Source: Cycas panzhihuaensis (lineage: Eukaryota; Cycadophyta). From it: a stretch of 64,000 nucleotides of DNA. Where the stretch lies: NCBI GenBank assembly GCA_023213395.1, contig CM041465.1, positions 185,449,741 through 185,513,740 on the forward strand. The letters run 5' to 3'. Shown in pieces: positions 12,005-24,018 of the stretch. The stretch's first letter is position 1. Each line of letters begins with the position of its first letter. The notes below the pieces were generated by a model. The model ran no database searches. It saw only the letters and a program-made list of their open reading frames with translations, and was not told the origin of the DNA. Made by a program: the position numbers and the translations under genes.

Positions 12005-13350
12005 TTTATCAAAAACTTCAAGACATAAAAGGAATATACTTTTATAAAGTTAAATAACCCAATAAATGAAAACTTATATGATTTTAAATATAGTTTTTGA
12101 AAGAAATGTAATGCCCTTTGAAAGTGAAAAAATACCTTTGGAAAGTGAATGCAAATAAGGAAATGATCTTTTCAACAAGGATGAATAAAAAATACCTTGC
12201 AATACGTGTATGCATTTCGAATAAATGATAAATTTATAAGATATAATTTCAAATAAAATTTAAAATATAATGAATATATAAGCAACCTTGGGGTATCTTA
12301 AATGCTCAAGTTTAGTAGCTTTAAAGTTGTACTAAACAATGTCGAATAAAGTGAAATTATACTAAATTTAAAGATCAATGAAAAACTATTTAATGGAACT
12401 AACTGCTTTGAAAATGGGTTCCTACAAGTCAATATTTTAATGAACCAAAGATTCAATCCTCCTTTTAAGGCTTAACAGAGCTTGATGCATACAATATTAT
12501 AAAAATACTAGTAAAAATTATAGAACAATGTAAAATGGTCAAATATGGTTTAGAGAGTTACTTAATATATTTCCGCTGAAAAAATTTGAGAAATAATATA
12601 TGTAAATATGCAATAATGACAAATTGGAGGCTATTATATACCTCAACTTTGATGGATTTAAAATCTACAAAAATATTTTAAAACTTATAAATAATAGTGT
12701 CGGTTTGAAAATGAGTGAGTCAACTTCCCAATGAAACCGATGGATCTAAATTTTGATATCAAATGAAAAGTTATAAAAGAAATAACAGCAGTACTTTTAT
12801 GGTAAAATGTTTAAAAAGTGCTAAAGTGTCACTTTTAGGGATTAAAATAATGATTAAAATAAATCCTAAAAAATAGAATGATTAAATGATGATGAAGTTT
12901 ATTGATAATAGATGACTATAGTATAGATCCAAGTAGAAAATAATTTCTCTGATAAAATATAATCTAATGAAAAATGGATTTTGTGAAAATATTTCAAAAA
13001 ACTTCAAAAAATGAATGATCAACTTTAAACTAACTGAAAATGGGTCAAATCAGCTCCAAATAGGACATATGACTAGTTGAAATTATACCTTGGAAAATTC
13101 AAGATGCAATGGGATAGGTTTCGTCAGAAACCGATGATCTAGTCAAAAGATATGACAAAACATTTCTACTATCCTATGTGAAATGAAAAATAAAAATAAA
13201 TAAAAAGAAAATATAATTAGAATTATGTTAGCCCCTTTAAAATAAAGATAAAGGTCACGTGAAGGGATGTGACTAGGGGCTAAGATCACGAAGGGCTAAA
13301 GCTTTTAGAAAACCTTAGAATTGAAATATTGTTCAATGTAATTAAAAATT
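12005..13350 (-). other. T2 leader, visible part
   Basis: AT-rich, non-coding. The block near 13240-13300 (AGCCCCT, GGTCACGTGA on the plus strand) is the reverse complement of a block in the T1 leader near 7600-7690, showing that T2 extends at least this far. I could not find a 5' LTR to the right; either it is truncated or my reading missed a diverged copy. Confidence 0.5.
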
Positions 13351-15739
13351 TTTAAACTTTATAAAAATAAAATGATAAAAATAAGATTTCGTCATCGCGA
13401 TCTACAATTCACCTGCAATTACACTACCATTGCTATGATCTCTCTCTGCAAATGCCACCATTACAAAGATTGGGTGCCAAGAGGTCATCACATAGTGTTA
13501 GCCGATGATGGTTCTATTGTAGTGAGGTTGAAGGCGATGTCTATGTAGTTGTGCTCGGTTTCTTTTATTGTTTTCCATTTTCCATAGTAGTAATAATGAT
13601 TGAGGAGGCAACAACCCTACGAGAGGTTTTTGCCTGAGTAAGGGATTTTACATAGTATAAATGTCCCGAGTATGTCCCAGATCTGTCTCTACATGTTGGC
13701 AACCTTAAAAAAAATGATTCAACTTTGGCCCTATTATGTAATGTGATTTATAGTGGGTCACCAGAGAGAGAATTTAGTTTTATTGGAGCCAAAGATGGGC
13801 TACATAGGACGTCACAAGGTTGAAACTCTATATAGATATAAGTACAAAGGTATGGATAGGTCCTATGTTACTAAATATATGTTGCAACCTTTCTCGGATA
13901 TGTTGTGTTAAACTTTGTCTACTTTGGATGCACACACCGCAAATGACCAACATAGTTAGTCAAGTATAATCTAGCTACCGATGCAGCATCTGCGAACATA
14001 GAATTATATGAAATTGATGATGGATTTGTAGATATAGCACTAAATGGAGTCAACAAAGCTATTCCAAAGGGTTTTATTCTACATTTGAGCGTGCCATTTG
14101 AATTAATTTTGTTAATATTACCCGTGAGAGCTGGTGGAAAGTCGAGACATCGTTGAAGATGAGAGCAAGGAACATGTATGATATTAAATGAAGGAACATG
14201 TATGATGCTCACATCCAAGAAATTTTGGAAACACCAAATATTTATTCATGAAATCACTATATTACCAAAGATGAAAGCACTTGATTCATGCCTTAATATT
14301 GCTTTAAAATAATAGAAGAAGCTTCTTCTTGAGCTTGTATTTAGTTGGAAGCTATGTTGGTCATTCACCCAAAGGAACACTTCAAGTCTAAGCGAAGGAG
14401 AGATGCATCCTTTCACTAATGGGAGCCTTGGACAAAGCACCATACTCTCTTGTAGCAAGGCAATGCTAAATATGATCTCAAAGCAAAGATGGAAGCTAAC
14501 CTTCGAGGTACCTGAGTGAATGTAAAGAAATATGAGAATGGTAATGCTTCAAGAAAAATGTAACACACCAATTAATGGATGTACAAGATAGCAATGCATT
14601 CCTCATCGGGATTCTAAGTGAACAGTTGATAGAAAATAGGCATCTAGTTGCAATCAGACAGAAGCAAGAATTGAGAAAGCTTGAGCAAGATGTGACTTGA
14701 TATATGATGAGATGTTGTATTAGACTTATTGCCTATTTACTAGAGCCTCCAACCTAATGAGTCCTTGAGATTTTATTCATTGAACATGATATTTCATCAA
14801 GATTTTAAAAACATTGATCTAATATTTTATATTGTTAGATCTTAGGATAAATATAAAGTAAATATTTATTAGTTTTATGGCTATTTTATGAAATTTATGT
14901 GCCTCAAATGGTTGAGTGTGTTTGAGATTGAGTGTTATAAAATATATAGTCTATGAAGATCTTTTATAAATTTTATTACTTTTAACTGCTAGGTTTCGTA
15001 TACTAGAAATGAAGTGGAAAATAAGGAAAATAAAAGATGATGTTTAAAGCTAGATTGAAATGGGTTATCTACGCCTTATTTCATCACAAATTAGAAGACC
15101 GAAATATGATAAGGAGCTTCTCATGAGTTCAAAGCATATCAATAACAAGTTCTAAATAATGGCTTATTTTGCTCAATGCCTAGCGAAAAAGGTGTATAAA
15201 CTTGTTTGAGTAGAACAAATGATAACAAGAGACTTCATAAAAAAATAAATAAAGAGAAACTTGATTTTAAAGGAGGTTTTAAAGATCATTTGTAGCAACA
15301 AAGTGGCTTCAGATGTACGTAAACATACAATCACGAAAGAGATATTTCAAAAAATTTATATTTATAGAAGGGCATGAAAAAGCGGTGATTCAATGGAACC
15401 ACAAATAAAACCAAAAAGTTTTCAAATATATTAATGTAAATATATCAAATAAATAAAATACATATATATATTAGTATCTTAACTATTTCAAATATTAGAG
15501 AAGATATATCAAAGAAATTAGAAAATATATGTTTAGATTTGAATAAATATGAAGAACCCGATAAGCAGTTGTGGCACATTTGTAGCAAATTGACTTCCAA
15601 GTATGAGATCTTCTTCCACACAAGTTAAAACTTCAAATAGATTTCTATAGTGGATGATCTGCTATAGTATATGGCTTGTTAAATTTGAATATGCACCAAA
15701 AACTTACACATGATCCAAGAAAAGATATTGAATAAATAG
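13351..15739. other. Unassigned AT-rich region
   Basis: No sustained frame with recognisable similarity on either strand. Minus-strand frames of 99 and 70 residues (13919-14218, 14246-14458) contain no familiar motif and sit in sequence of ordinary composition. It may include the rest of T2 and the eroded body of copia J. I see no LTR, rRNA or tRNA. Confidence 0.3.
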
Positions 15740-16080
15740 ACCAAATATATAAAAAATGGTCAAATATTTAATAAAATATACAGATCGGAAAGAAAACTTG
15801 AATAAATATTACAGATCTAAAGTAAATATTACAGATCTATAGCCAATATTATAGATCTGAAGCAAACATTATAGATATAAATAAAATAAACTAGAAAATG
15901 GTCAAATATTTGATAAAATAAGTAGATCTCAAGAATATATAAGCAGATTTGAAGAAAACTTTGAATAAATATTACTTACAATTATGCTCCTACACAAATC
16001 TAAAAATGTATTAGATAAATAGATAAAATATGCTTGAAAATGGTCAAATATTTAATGTAAATATATAAAACTTATTGATA
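15740..16080. repeat. Degenerate tandem and dispersed short repeats
   Basis: About four imperfect copies of a 20-21 bp unit (AAATATTACAGATCTAAAGT and variants) run from about 15808 to 15885. Around them a longer unit recurs: AAAATGGTCAAATATTTAAT or a close variant appears near 15752, 15896 and 16036, roughly 140 bp apart, each followed by similar AT-rich sequence. This looks like an eroded minisatellite. No coding similarity. Confidence 0.6.
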
Positions 16081-16344
16081 AAACCTTTGTATAGTGATAA
16101 AAACTTGATATTTATTGTTTGCAGCTATGCACCTACACGATCTGAAAAACTATATAAAATATATTTGTTATTTCATAAGTATAATCAAGAATAATCAAAT
16201 CTCTAATAACAAATATAAGAAATTGCTAATAAACTTTACAAAAATGAATATAACCAATAGTTGCTAGCTTATGAGTAGATCTACTTCAAATTCCAATAAA
16301 TCTCCTTCTTCTCAAAAAACTTTCAATAGTCTAGCAAGCTTTTC

Positions 16345-16675
16345 TCTAGTACCGGATGAAGGAGCTTGTGAATCAATATGGCTAAGAAGACTTTTACAAG
16401 ATTTTTAATTAAACAATAAGGTCCCACTAGAATTTGGTGTGACAATCAAAGCACTATCCAAACGGCCAAAAATCTAGTTTTTCATGGTAGAATAAAACAT
16501 ATTGAGACTCAACACCACTTCATTTGGGAACTTGTACAAGTGGATCAGATAGAGTTGACTTATTGCAGCACCGAAGATCAAACAACATATATTTTTACAA
16601 AGGCTTTAGGAAAGATCAAATTCAAGAAGTTCGTAGACAATTTGAGAGTCGTACACATTGGGCTTATGGGGAGAA
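16345..16675 (+). pseudogene. C-terminal RNase H of copia element J
   Basis: The last part of a copia RNase H, relatively well preserved. IWLRRLL lies near 16376 (one frame off, so a shift near 16410), IWCDNQSTIQTAKN near 16432-16480, then HGRIKHIETQHHFIWE, YCSTEDQTTYIFTKAL (the ADIFTKAL box) and a final KFVDNLRV-like segment. It ends a few codons before the polypurine tract GGGGAGAA and LTR. RT, integrase and gag of J are not recognisable upstream, so the element is truncated or eroded to the left. Confidence 0.85.
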
Positions 16676-16921
16676 TGTTGGAAATAATCTCAATGTTATT
16701 AAAGACCTATATGCCTAGGGCCCCTCAAAGCCACCTTTGAGGACCCCTAGGCACCTTATGCCTCCCAATAGCCACCGTGAGCCAACACCACTTTATTAAG
16801 GTATGTATTTTTATTTATTATTATTATTATTTTAATATATTTTGAATTATATATTAGCTAACATATGTGTAGGGTGATGGCGCTTATCGCCTCCCAAAAC
16901 TCTATTTAAAGGGTGGGAATA
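16676..16921 (+). repeat. 3' LTR of copia J, left piece (continues at 23404)
   Basis: Starts TGTTGGAAATAATCTCAATG after the polypurine tract GGGGAGAA. A TATA-like CTATTTAAAG lies near 16901-16910. At 16921 it is interrupted by chromovirus H, whose TSD GAATA occupies 16917-16921 and 23399-23403; the LTR continues from 23404 for an undefined distance. It also contains an inverted repeat built from AGGGGCCCT-like and AGGCACC-like runs near 16710-16760. Confidence 0.6.
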
Positions 16922-17261
16922 TGGACCGTTCCTCCTCAGAAATTTGGGCTCGTAGGAGTGATAATTAGTAGAAAATAAAGCCAAATAACATGAGTGTGCA
17001 AGCGGATCATATAAAATAAATACCAAAATGAGTATCAAAGTACTTTCTCCTTTCAAGATACCATATTCAATAACATTATAAGTAATTTAACCCTTTAAAT
17101 ACACAAGTAAGGGTCTTCATCCTTAATGATTCTATTGGTGGCCCTAAGCGACCTTACATCTTATTGGACAACTTAGCGGTCCATATACATGACTTACTAA
17201 ACCCCTTAATCCTTACTTGTTGGTGGTTCACCTTGTTAAATAAAGGTGGGGTTATATTATA
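16922..17261 (-). repeat. 3' LTR of chromovirus H
   Basis: 340 bp, aligned with 23064-23398 along its whole length. On the plus strand it begins TGGACCGTTCC and ends GGGGTTATATTATA; the polypurine tract (minus GGAGGGGG) abuts it at about 17263-17271. Confidence 0.85.
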
Positions 17262-17500
17262 GGCCCCCTCCGAGATGCTAAGTCCTCACGGTGTTAGAGA
17301 TGAGGATGTTACCGGATGAACTCGCCTAGCTCCCAAGTAGTTTCATTAGCATCGCAATCCAATCCCACTCAAGTGTTTAGAAATAGTGTGATTCTAGAGG
17401 TGGTGCTTGGTGACGCCAAGGATTTTATCGAGAGCTATTGTAAGAGTTTACTCTTCAAAGAGAATGAATAGGGTTGTATAGGTTGTAACTTTAGCTCCAA
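17262..17500 (-). pseudogene. Chromodomain-like C-terminus of H polyprotein
   Basis: On the minus strand a short segment reads WDCDANETTWELGEF followed by an HPHL-like end, close to the W...TWE...F...P pattern of the chromodomain that ends chromovirus integrases and steers insertion into particular chromatin. It lies between the integrase region and the polypurine tract, exactly where expected. Several frame breaks remain. Confidence 0.6.
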
Positions 17501-17599
17501 GGTATTTTTTAGGAAGGACACATGGAAGAAATTATGGATATTAGTATCCTGGGAAGTTCAAGGGTATAAGCAACTTCACTAATTTTGTATAGGATCTTA

Positions 17600-18700
17600 T
17601 AAGGGCCATAGTAGCCGGGGCTTAGTTTATGCCCTTGATATGACTTGAGTGATTATTGCTTATAAGGTTAGAGGTGAAGGAATACAAGATCTCCAATATC
17701 AAAGGATCGATCAGATCAGTGGCGGTCTGCAAGTTGCTTCATTCGATTTCTAGCAGTGGCTAAATTTTATCGAAGGGCATGCAAGATTTGATCCATTTCT
17801 TGAAGCTTTTGTTGCACAGAAGTTGTTCTAAAGTTTGTGGCTAGGGTATGGTGGGAAGGTAGGTCATATCCATAAAGAGCCAAAAAGGGAGATATACTAA
17901 TGGCGTAATGATGGGAGGAGTTATACCAATACTCGGCGGTGGTAAGCCATGAGGTCCACTTAGCTTGGTGTTCTGAGGTAAAGCAATATAGATAAGTTTC
18001 TAAAGTTTTGTTTAGAACCTCAGATTGGTCATCTATTTATGGGTAGTAGGCAGAGCTCATGTTAAATGAGGTTCCAACAGCCTTAAAGAGTTCTTTCCAA
18101 AATGAGCTAGTAAACTTAGGGTCTCGGTCACAAATGATAGATGATGGGAAGCCATGGAGGTGAAATATGAATTGGACATATAAGTTAGCAATACAGAGGA
18201 TGTATAGGAGGTGTGCACTTTGGGAGGAAGTATGAGTACTTAGTTAATCAATCAATGATTACCCAAATGGAGTCAAACCCAACAGATTTAGGTAGGCCCA
18301 TGATGATGTCTATGGCAATATCTTACCACTTACCTTAAGGAATATTTAGTGGTTGGAGAAGTCTAGGGAGAGGTTTGGTCTCAACTTTATTTCATTGACA
18401 GGTGTCACATTCTAATATGAAAGTGAGTATGATGGTCTTCACATGGGACCAAAAGAAATCATGCGTGAATCATTATAAGTCTTATCGAAGCCGGAGTGAC
18501 TACCAAGGGGGACGAGTGGTATTCTGTTAGGATTTTAGGGATGAATTAGGAGGAGGGATGAACAAATATATGATTATGGTAGAGAAGGTAATTATTGAAG
18601 GTTGACCAACCTTTATGGGTGAGAACTTTTCTCTCCAATTAGGATAGTCTAGTTGGGTTTAATTTTCAACATATAGTTTGTCAAGCCAAAGTGTTTGGGG
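17600..18700 (-). pseudogene. Decayed gypsy integrase of H
   Basis: Minus-strand reading around 18430 to 18200 gives ECDTCQ, then a LLQPLNIP-like stretch and the core IAIDIIMGLPKS followed by WVIID-x-LTKYSYF. These are the zinc-binding end and the catalytic core start (the first Asp is in IDIIMGLP) of gypsy integrases, which insert the cDNA into the genome. The second half of the core (to about 17600) is more eroded. Many stops. Confidence 0.8.
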
Positions 18701-18739
18701 GTTGCTGATGGCATGGAGGCTTGGGTTAGGAACATTATC

Positions 18740-20130
18740 ATCAGGATGGAGACATGAAAGGGCATCTACCCGTATTGTCTTTTCCCTTTTATATGCTATT
18801 GTGAAGTCAAAGACTTGTAATCAATGAACCCACTTAGCTTGTTCTTCAGACAAGACTGGCTGAGTCAATAAATTATGGAGGCTATGATGATCCATGAGAA
18901 TAATGAACTTAGAGCCTAAGAGATATTACCACCATTTATCAATATCATGGAGAATAGCCTTCATTTCTTTCTGATATGTAGAGAGATGAAGCTCGTGATC
19001 TTTTAATTTTTAGCTTTCAAATGCAATGGGATGAGAGTCTTGCATTAGACCGCACCTAAACCAAATCTCAAGCATCGCATTCAAGTTGGAATGCTTGGTT
19101 AAAATCAGGAGTGATGAGGACCAGAGTGGAGGTCATTATGACCTTGAGGTGGGAAAAGGAAGCATCTACTTTGGGAGACCATTAAAAAGCCTCTTTACGA
19201 AGGAGGTTGGTTAATGGGATGGCAAGAGCAGCATAGTTATGCACAAAGCATTGATAAAACCCTATGAGCCTAAGAAATGCTCGTAGTTGGGTAAGAGTGC
19301 TAGGTGTTGGCCACACTGTGATGACCGATATTTTATTAGGGTCTACACATACCCCTTCTAAAGATATGATGTGACCCAAATATTTGAGTTATGATTATCC
19401 AAACTTACACTTAGATAGTTTTTCATAGAGTTGGTGGTTTTAAAATATTTGGAGAATAATTTCTAAGTCTTGGATATGGAGATCCAAGTAGGCATTATAA
19501 ATAATAATATCATCAAAGAAAACTATGGCAAACTTTTTAAAGGTAGGGCCCAAAGATTTTATTCATGAGAGCTTGGAAGGTTGTCGGGGCATTTCAAAGG
19601 CCAAAAGGCATTACTCAAAACTTAAAATGGCCATGATATATGCGAAATCTTTGTCTTATGACAATTTTGTGGGCCAATTGGGATTTGGTAGTAGCCAGAT
19701 TGGAGGTCTAACTTAGAAAAGATGGTTGCGCCATGGATTTCGTCTAGCATGTCATCTATGTGAGGGGTGGGAAACTTATTTTTAATGGTAATCTTATTTA
19801 ATTCCCTATAGTCAACACAGAGGTGAAAGGAGCCATCCTTCTTTCGAACTAAGACAATTGGGGCTGCATAAGGGCTTTTACTTGATTAGATTATGCCCAT
19901 GTCAAGGAGATCATTTATGAGTTTCTTGATTTCATTCTTTTGAAAGTATGAGTTACGGTAAGGTCGAAGGCTGATGGGGTCATGGTTAGATTGGAGGTCA
20001 ATTGTATGATAAGAAACCACGGTCGGGAGGGATAGTGGCAGGTAGAGGGGTGAATACTTGTCCATATTGGGTAATGACATCCTAGATGTGTAGATGAATT
20101 TGTGGTTCAATTTGAATATTATTGAGGCAG
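18740..20130 (-). pseudogene. Gypsy reverse transcriptase and RNase H of H
   Basis: The best-preserved part of H. From right to left on the plus strand: the pre-RT segment ending NDLLDMGII (near 19890), [19 protein letters not shown] (about 19800-19860), [23 protein letters not shown] (near 19720), the polymerase box FFDDIII (Asp codons at plus-strand 19508-19513, intact), the connection with LRAFLRLIGFYQCFVHNY (about 19220-19280), and RNase H with HPIAFES, LHLSTYQKEMKAI, DHHSLHNLL and DALS (about 19050 to 18750). The catalytic RT Asp pair survives but stops and shifts interrupt the frame. Confidence 0.9.
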
Positions 20131-20149
20131 ACTATATACCCTAGGTTTG

Positions 20150-20540
20150 AAGATGGTGTTTCAAATGTCCGTGAGAGACCACTTGGTTAGGGGCGATTGC
20201 ATTATGTAAATTTTGTGATTTTGCCCCATGTGGTCTTTGAAGGTAATGAATGGATTTGCGGATGAGTTGTTCATCCTATAGGTCCCTAGTATTTGCAACC
20301 ATTGAATCCCTAAGATGGCATCGGATCCTCCTATTGACAAGGCATAGAATTACGATACCGTAAGATATAAGCCAATTTGGATTTGGAGGTTTTAATAACA
20401 CATGCACAATGGAGTTTCCGGTATCTGGTAGAGAATATGTGAAGCCAATTTTGGGACAATATATAGGTTAAGTTGTTTAGCAATCGAAATATCAATGAAG
20501 TTAAGTGAAGCGCCACCATCGATCAAGATAGATATTGGAG
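20150..20540 (-). pseudogene. Gypsy aspartic protease of H
   Basis: On the minus strand LIDGGASLNFID (near 20490-20530) is the aspartic protease active-site motif (D-G/S-G-A-S/T), and AILGIQWLQILG (near 20290-20330) is the second conserved motif of chromovirus proteases. It lies between the gag zinc knuckle and RT, as usual. It would have cut the polyprotein. A frame shift separates it from neighbouring segments. Confidence 0.85.
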
Positions 20541-20599
20541 TCTTACAGAGAATGCCTCTAACTCTTAGGGGTTCAGGGTAAGAGGAGGTGGTGACAGTG

Positions 20600-21772
20600 G
20601 ATATAGATACTTTAGGTTGAGGGTCTGGTGTAGGATCATCATGGGTTTCATCATCAGCCTCCTAGTCGAGCCAAAGTCGAGTGATCATCAGGGGAGAGGG
20701 ATAGGTCAATTGAGAAAACTATATGTCGTGCTTTGCAAAAATGACCATGCCCAGAAGTCCACTTTTCTGCACACTGCATACAAAGGCCGGCCTCAAGTCG
20801 ACATTGCGCTTTAGCTTGAGAAATTTGGACTCTTTTGGTGGATGTATCCTCGGTTTGGCGATTAATATATAGTCGAGAATCATCCTGTCATGGTCAAGGA
20901 CATGTGAAGTTAGCTTGAGGATGAGAGGCAACATCAAATCAAGGTCGAGATTGTCGGAAGTCTACCTATCAAGTGCGTGAGGACTAAAAGTTATCCCATC
21001 GAATAGGCGAGGGTCTGTCTCACGCAAACTCGGCCTTCTACTAGATGAGCCCACTTGAAAGCTTCCTTAGGGAGGAGATTACCATTGTCTTTAATCTCAT
21101 CTAAATACGCTTTGGAGTCCCGCCACATAAATATCAATCACCGCTTGTTTATCCAAGTTTTAGCTTTGTGGCCATGTTATATAAAGCTTGAAATTCATCC
21201 GTGTAAGGTTCTACAGCTTGATGTCGCTTAAGCTAAGTGAGTTGTATGAAAAACGACTGACTCCATGTATCTTCATATTGTTCAAAGAAACAACTAGTGA
21301 AGTGGGACCAAGTTTGGTGAGAGGGATATTCCTGCTTCCACCAGTTAAACCAATGGTAAGCTCGACCATCTAAGTGAATGGAAGTGTATAAGAGTTGGTC
21401 CTCTTCTGACATTGGGTGGAGAGTGAAGTAGGATTCTAACTTATTAACCCAGCTTCGAGTGCACTCTCTATTCACATCTGGATCAAAGGTAGGAATGTTA
21501 ATCTTATGGTGGAAAAAGGTCATCTTGGTGGAGAACCTCTCAGATATGCATTACTTCTTGGAGAAGGAGGAGGTTGGTTGCCTATTAAGTTAGAAGCTCC
21601 CGTGATTTGCGGTTGAGGTGGCACCCACTCATGAAGCATCGATAATCTCCTTCTTGGTGTCGTCCGTGTTGGATTTGGTAGGCATGCTACTGAGTTTATC
21701 ATTGACCTCTGTTTTGAAGTTAGACAAGTCATTGGTCAACTCAGAATTTTTTTCTGTTTGATTTTTTTCCAT
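20600..21772 (-). pseudogene. Gypsy gag with zinc knuckle of H
   Basis: On the minus strand an ATG near 21772 starts MEKNQTEKNSELTNDL, a coiled-coil-like N-terminus. The capsid domain (retrotransposon gag type) lies at about 21233-21523 with INIPTFDPDV, WVNKLESYF and a W-x-x-F stretch near WSHFTSCFFEQYED. A zinc knuckle reading GLCMQCAEKWTSGHGHFC (C-x2-C-x7-H-x3-C) falls at about 20720-20793. The protein would form the capsid and bind RNA. Stops and shifts are present. Confidence 0.85.
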
Positions 21773-22159
21773 TGGAGTTAAAGAAAGGGATTAAAGAAGC
21801 AGGAGTAAGTAGAAAGAAGGGAAAGAATAAAGTGGGAGAGATCAAGAAAGAATGAGATATAAGAATAAGGAGTTACTATATGGGAAAGAAGGGGCGAATA
21901 AGGGAATGTGGGGTGTCTATAGCCTATTGACCCCAAAATTACATAAGCAAGATATTTAGTCCACTAGAAAGAGCATAAAAAACTTATCAAAATGGGATGT
22001 ACAAGTTTTAAGGTGAATTTGGAGTGGTGGGGCCCACCAGTGGCTCGAGTACAAAAAGAGTGAAAATTGGGGGTATAGACTAACCTAGTGCAAAATGACC
22101 CTTATAATATGCTAATCGAATTGAGGTATATGAGTTATAAGGGTAAATTTTTTACACTG

Positions 22160-22217
22160 AGTAAGAGCTAAGTGGAGTTTTTTTTCTTCTTTTTCTCTTT
22201 TTTTTCTTTCTTCTTCT

Positions 22218-22252
<35 letters not shown>

Positions 22253-22262
22253 TTTTTTCTAG
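22160..22262. repeat. Polypyrimidine tract with (CT)n
   Basis: T-rich and C/T sequence with about a dozen CT repeats in the middle (TCTCTCTCTCTCTCTCTCTC) and long T runs on both sides. It is in the leader of H, upstream of gag on the element's own strand, where it reads as a purine (GA/A) tract. Confidence 0.95.
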
Positions 22263-23046
22263 TGGCTTGACTATTCTAATAAGTTTTGAATTCAGGTAGT
22301 CAGTGGCTTGTGATCTTAATTAAGATTGGGGTAGTGGAAGTAGAGAATGATCGATGTATTCTACCCACCGCGGAATGAGGTGTGCTTAGTCTTATAGGCC
22401 TATCAATAAACTTCTGATGCAAAAGTTTGGGGCAGGTAATTTCGTGGTGCTAACCGCTAACCACTGCACTATAAGACTTGACAGATAGTTTACCCGCTAG
22501 GGAGGGTTTTGAATCCTAAAGGGGTCCTCCTATATACCAAGGTACATGGAGGCATGCTTCGTAGCCAAGTTCTGCCAGGGCTTGGTTCGTGGAGTGTTAT
22601 CTCCAGTGTTTCATGCAAGGGGTAGAAAATCCATGATGCACTTAGCCGAGCGATAGATCCTGTGATATTCAAAGATCCCAAGTATGGTCTCTACCTAACT
22701 ACTTGGGTAGCCACCCAACGGTGTTATCTACCCAGAAGGGAGAGGTAGGAGGGGACACAAAGGGTAGCCGCCCAATAATGTTATCTACTCTTGGAATATA
22801 ACACAATGCAGAAAAAGAAAGCTTAAAAATTGAATTAAATGTAGAAGAAATAAATTGCTTGCAGTACCTAACAGACAAAATTCCCCTTCGCTTCGTGACC
22901 TCTAATATGTCCCGCTACCATTCCTTAATCTTCTTGGAGAGAGTACTGAGTGAAGGTCTTTCCTCAATCTCTACCTAGGTAGAGAGAGTACTCAATCATG
23001 TAGGAAAAATAAATTTGCTATTCTCGCGCCTTTCCATGATCATGAA
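22263..23046 (-). other. Leader of chromovirus H
   Basis: Non-coding stretch between the primer-binding site and the polypyrimidine tract. The short minus-strand frame at 22490-22681 has no known motif. A segment near 22450-22490 resembles a Pol III A box (minus GTGCAGTGGTTAGC), but no convincing B box sits at the right distance on that strand. Confidence 0.45.
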
Positions 23047-23063
23047 TGCAACTCGATACCACT

Positions 23064-23398
23064 TGGATGTTCCTTCTCGTAACTGGGCTGGTAGGAGTGA
23101 TAATTAGCAGAAAATAAAGCGAAATAAGAGGAGTGTGGAAGTAGACCATAGAAAATAAATCACCAAAATGAGTCAAGTACTTTCTCCTTTCAAGATATCA
23201 TACTTAATAACATTACAAGTGATTTGACCCTTTAAATATATAAGTAAGGATCTTCATCCTTAATGATTCTATTGGTGGCCCTAGAGGCCTTACATCTTAT
23301 TAGGCGACTTAGTGGTCCATACACATAACTTACTAAACCCCTTAATCCTTACTTGTTGGTGGTTCCCACTTAATAAGGAAGGGTGGGGTTATGTTATA
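23064..23398 (-). repeat. 5' LTR of chromovirus H
   Basis: 335 bp, partner of 16922-17261. On the minus strand it ends GGAACATCCA and is followed after two bases by the primer-binding site TGGTATCGAG. The outer side abuts the target duplication GAATA (23399-23403). Confidence 0.85.
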
Positions 23399-23403
23399 GA
23401 ATA

Positions 23404-24018
23404 CCTCCACGGTGTTTTTAACACCACTAATAATCGAAATCACTGCTTTCTCTAAAATGCATTCGATCGATATCATGCTTTGCTCCTTTGAATCCATGAT
23501 AGGAAACACTTTATACATATATACTAACAAGCACGTTGTATTTTTTTCCATGTAACTCAATATTTCATTAATCAATTGCCAAGTATAAATACACATAAAT
23601 ATTTCACCTTTAGTATGCTTGAATGCTCAACTTTCATACTAGATAATATATCATATGAGTTAATGATAATTGTCAAACCAAAATTAGACTAAGAATAACC
23701 TATCTATACCTTGTTTACAATTATTTTATCAGAAAAGTTACAACTGTTAGATGTGATTCTTGATATTTTATAATGAAAACCTTAATTATAACTTGTTAAC
23801 TACATTATTTTTATATATCCATATGGTTGTATAAGTAATCTCTATTGTAATCACTAAAGTGGCAAAGAACCATTCCCTTACAATTGTTCCCATTCCTATG
23901 TGCCCATTCCTATTCCCTCTTATCCATTCACATTCCATGATACAATGGTAACCATTCCCTAAGAGCTATAATGTTGAACTATGAATGTTCTAGCCATTCT
24001 CATTTTATAATACATCTT
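23404..24018. other. Rest of copia J LTR, then AT-rich flank of element A
   Basis: The first part should continue the J LTR interrupted at 16921; its end is not clear. The last 70 bp (about 23949-24010) resemble the sequence just right of element A (33887-33945): CTATAATGTTGAACTATGAA on the left and TTATAATACTAAACTATAAA on the right. No coding similarity seen. Confidence 0.4.

Larger units (their letters stand above)
16922..23398 (-). mobile_element. H: Ty3/gypsy chromovirus with both LTRs, minus strand
   Basis: 6477 bp, bounded by similar LTRs (16922-17261 and 23064-23398) and flanked by a perfect five-base target duplication GAATA (16917-16921 and 23399-23403). Read on the minus strand, the order is 5' LTR, primer-binding site TGGTATCGAG (within 23047-23061, two bases inside the LTR), leader, gag with zinc knuckle, protease, RT, RNase H, integrase, a C-terminal chromodomain-like segment, polypurine tract GGAGGGGG, 3' LTR. 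All domains are present, so it is a structurally full chromovirus, but frames are broken throughout. It sits inside the LTR of copia J and is therefore younger than J. Confidence 0.9.

Noticed and set aside
13919-14458. Two minus-strand frames of 99 and 70 residues
   Set aside because: No recognisable motif, no conserved neighbour, and chance frames of this size are expected in the window.
15808-15885. CRISPR-like array of short repeats
   Set aside because: Units are contiguous and imperfect with no spacers, and the context is plant retrotransposon DNA.
22430-22520. tRNA- or SINE-like boxes in the H leader (minus GTGCAGTGGTTAGC; plus GGTTTTGAATCC)
   Set aside because: The A-like and B-like boxes are on opposite strands and no target duplication surrounds them.
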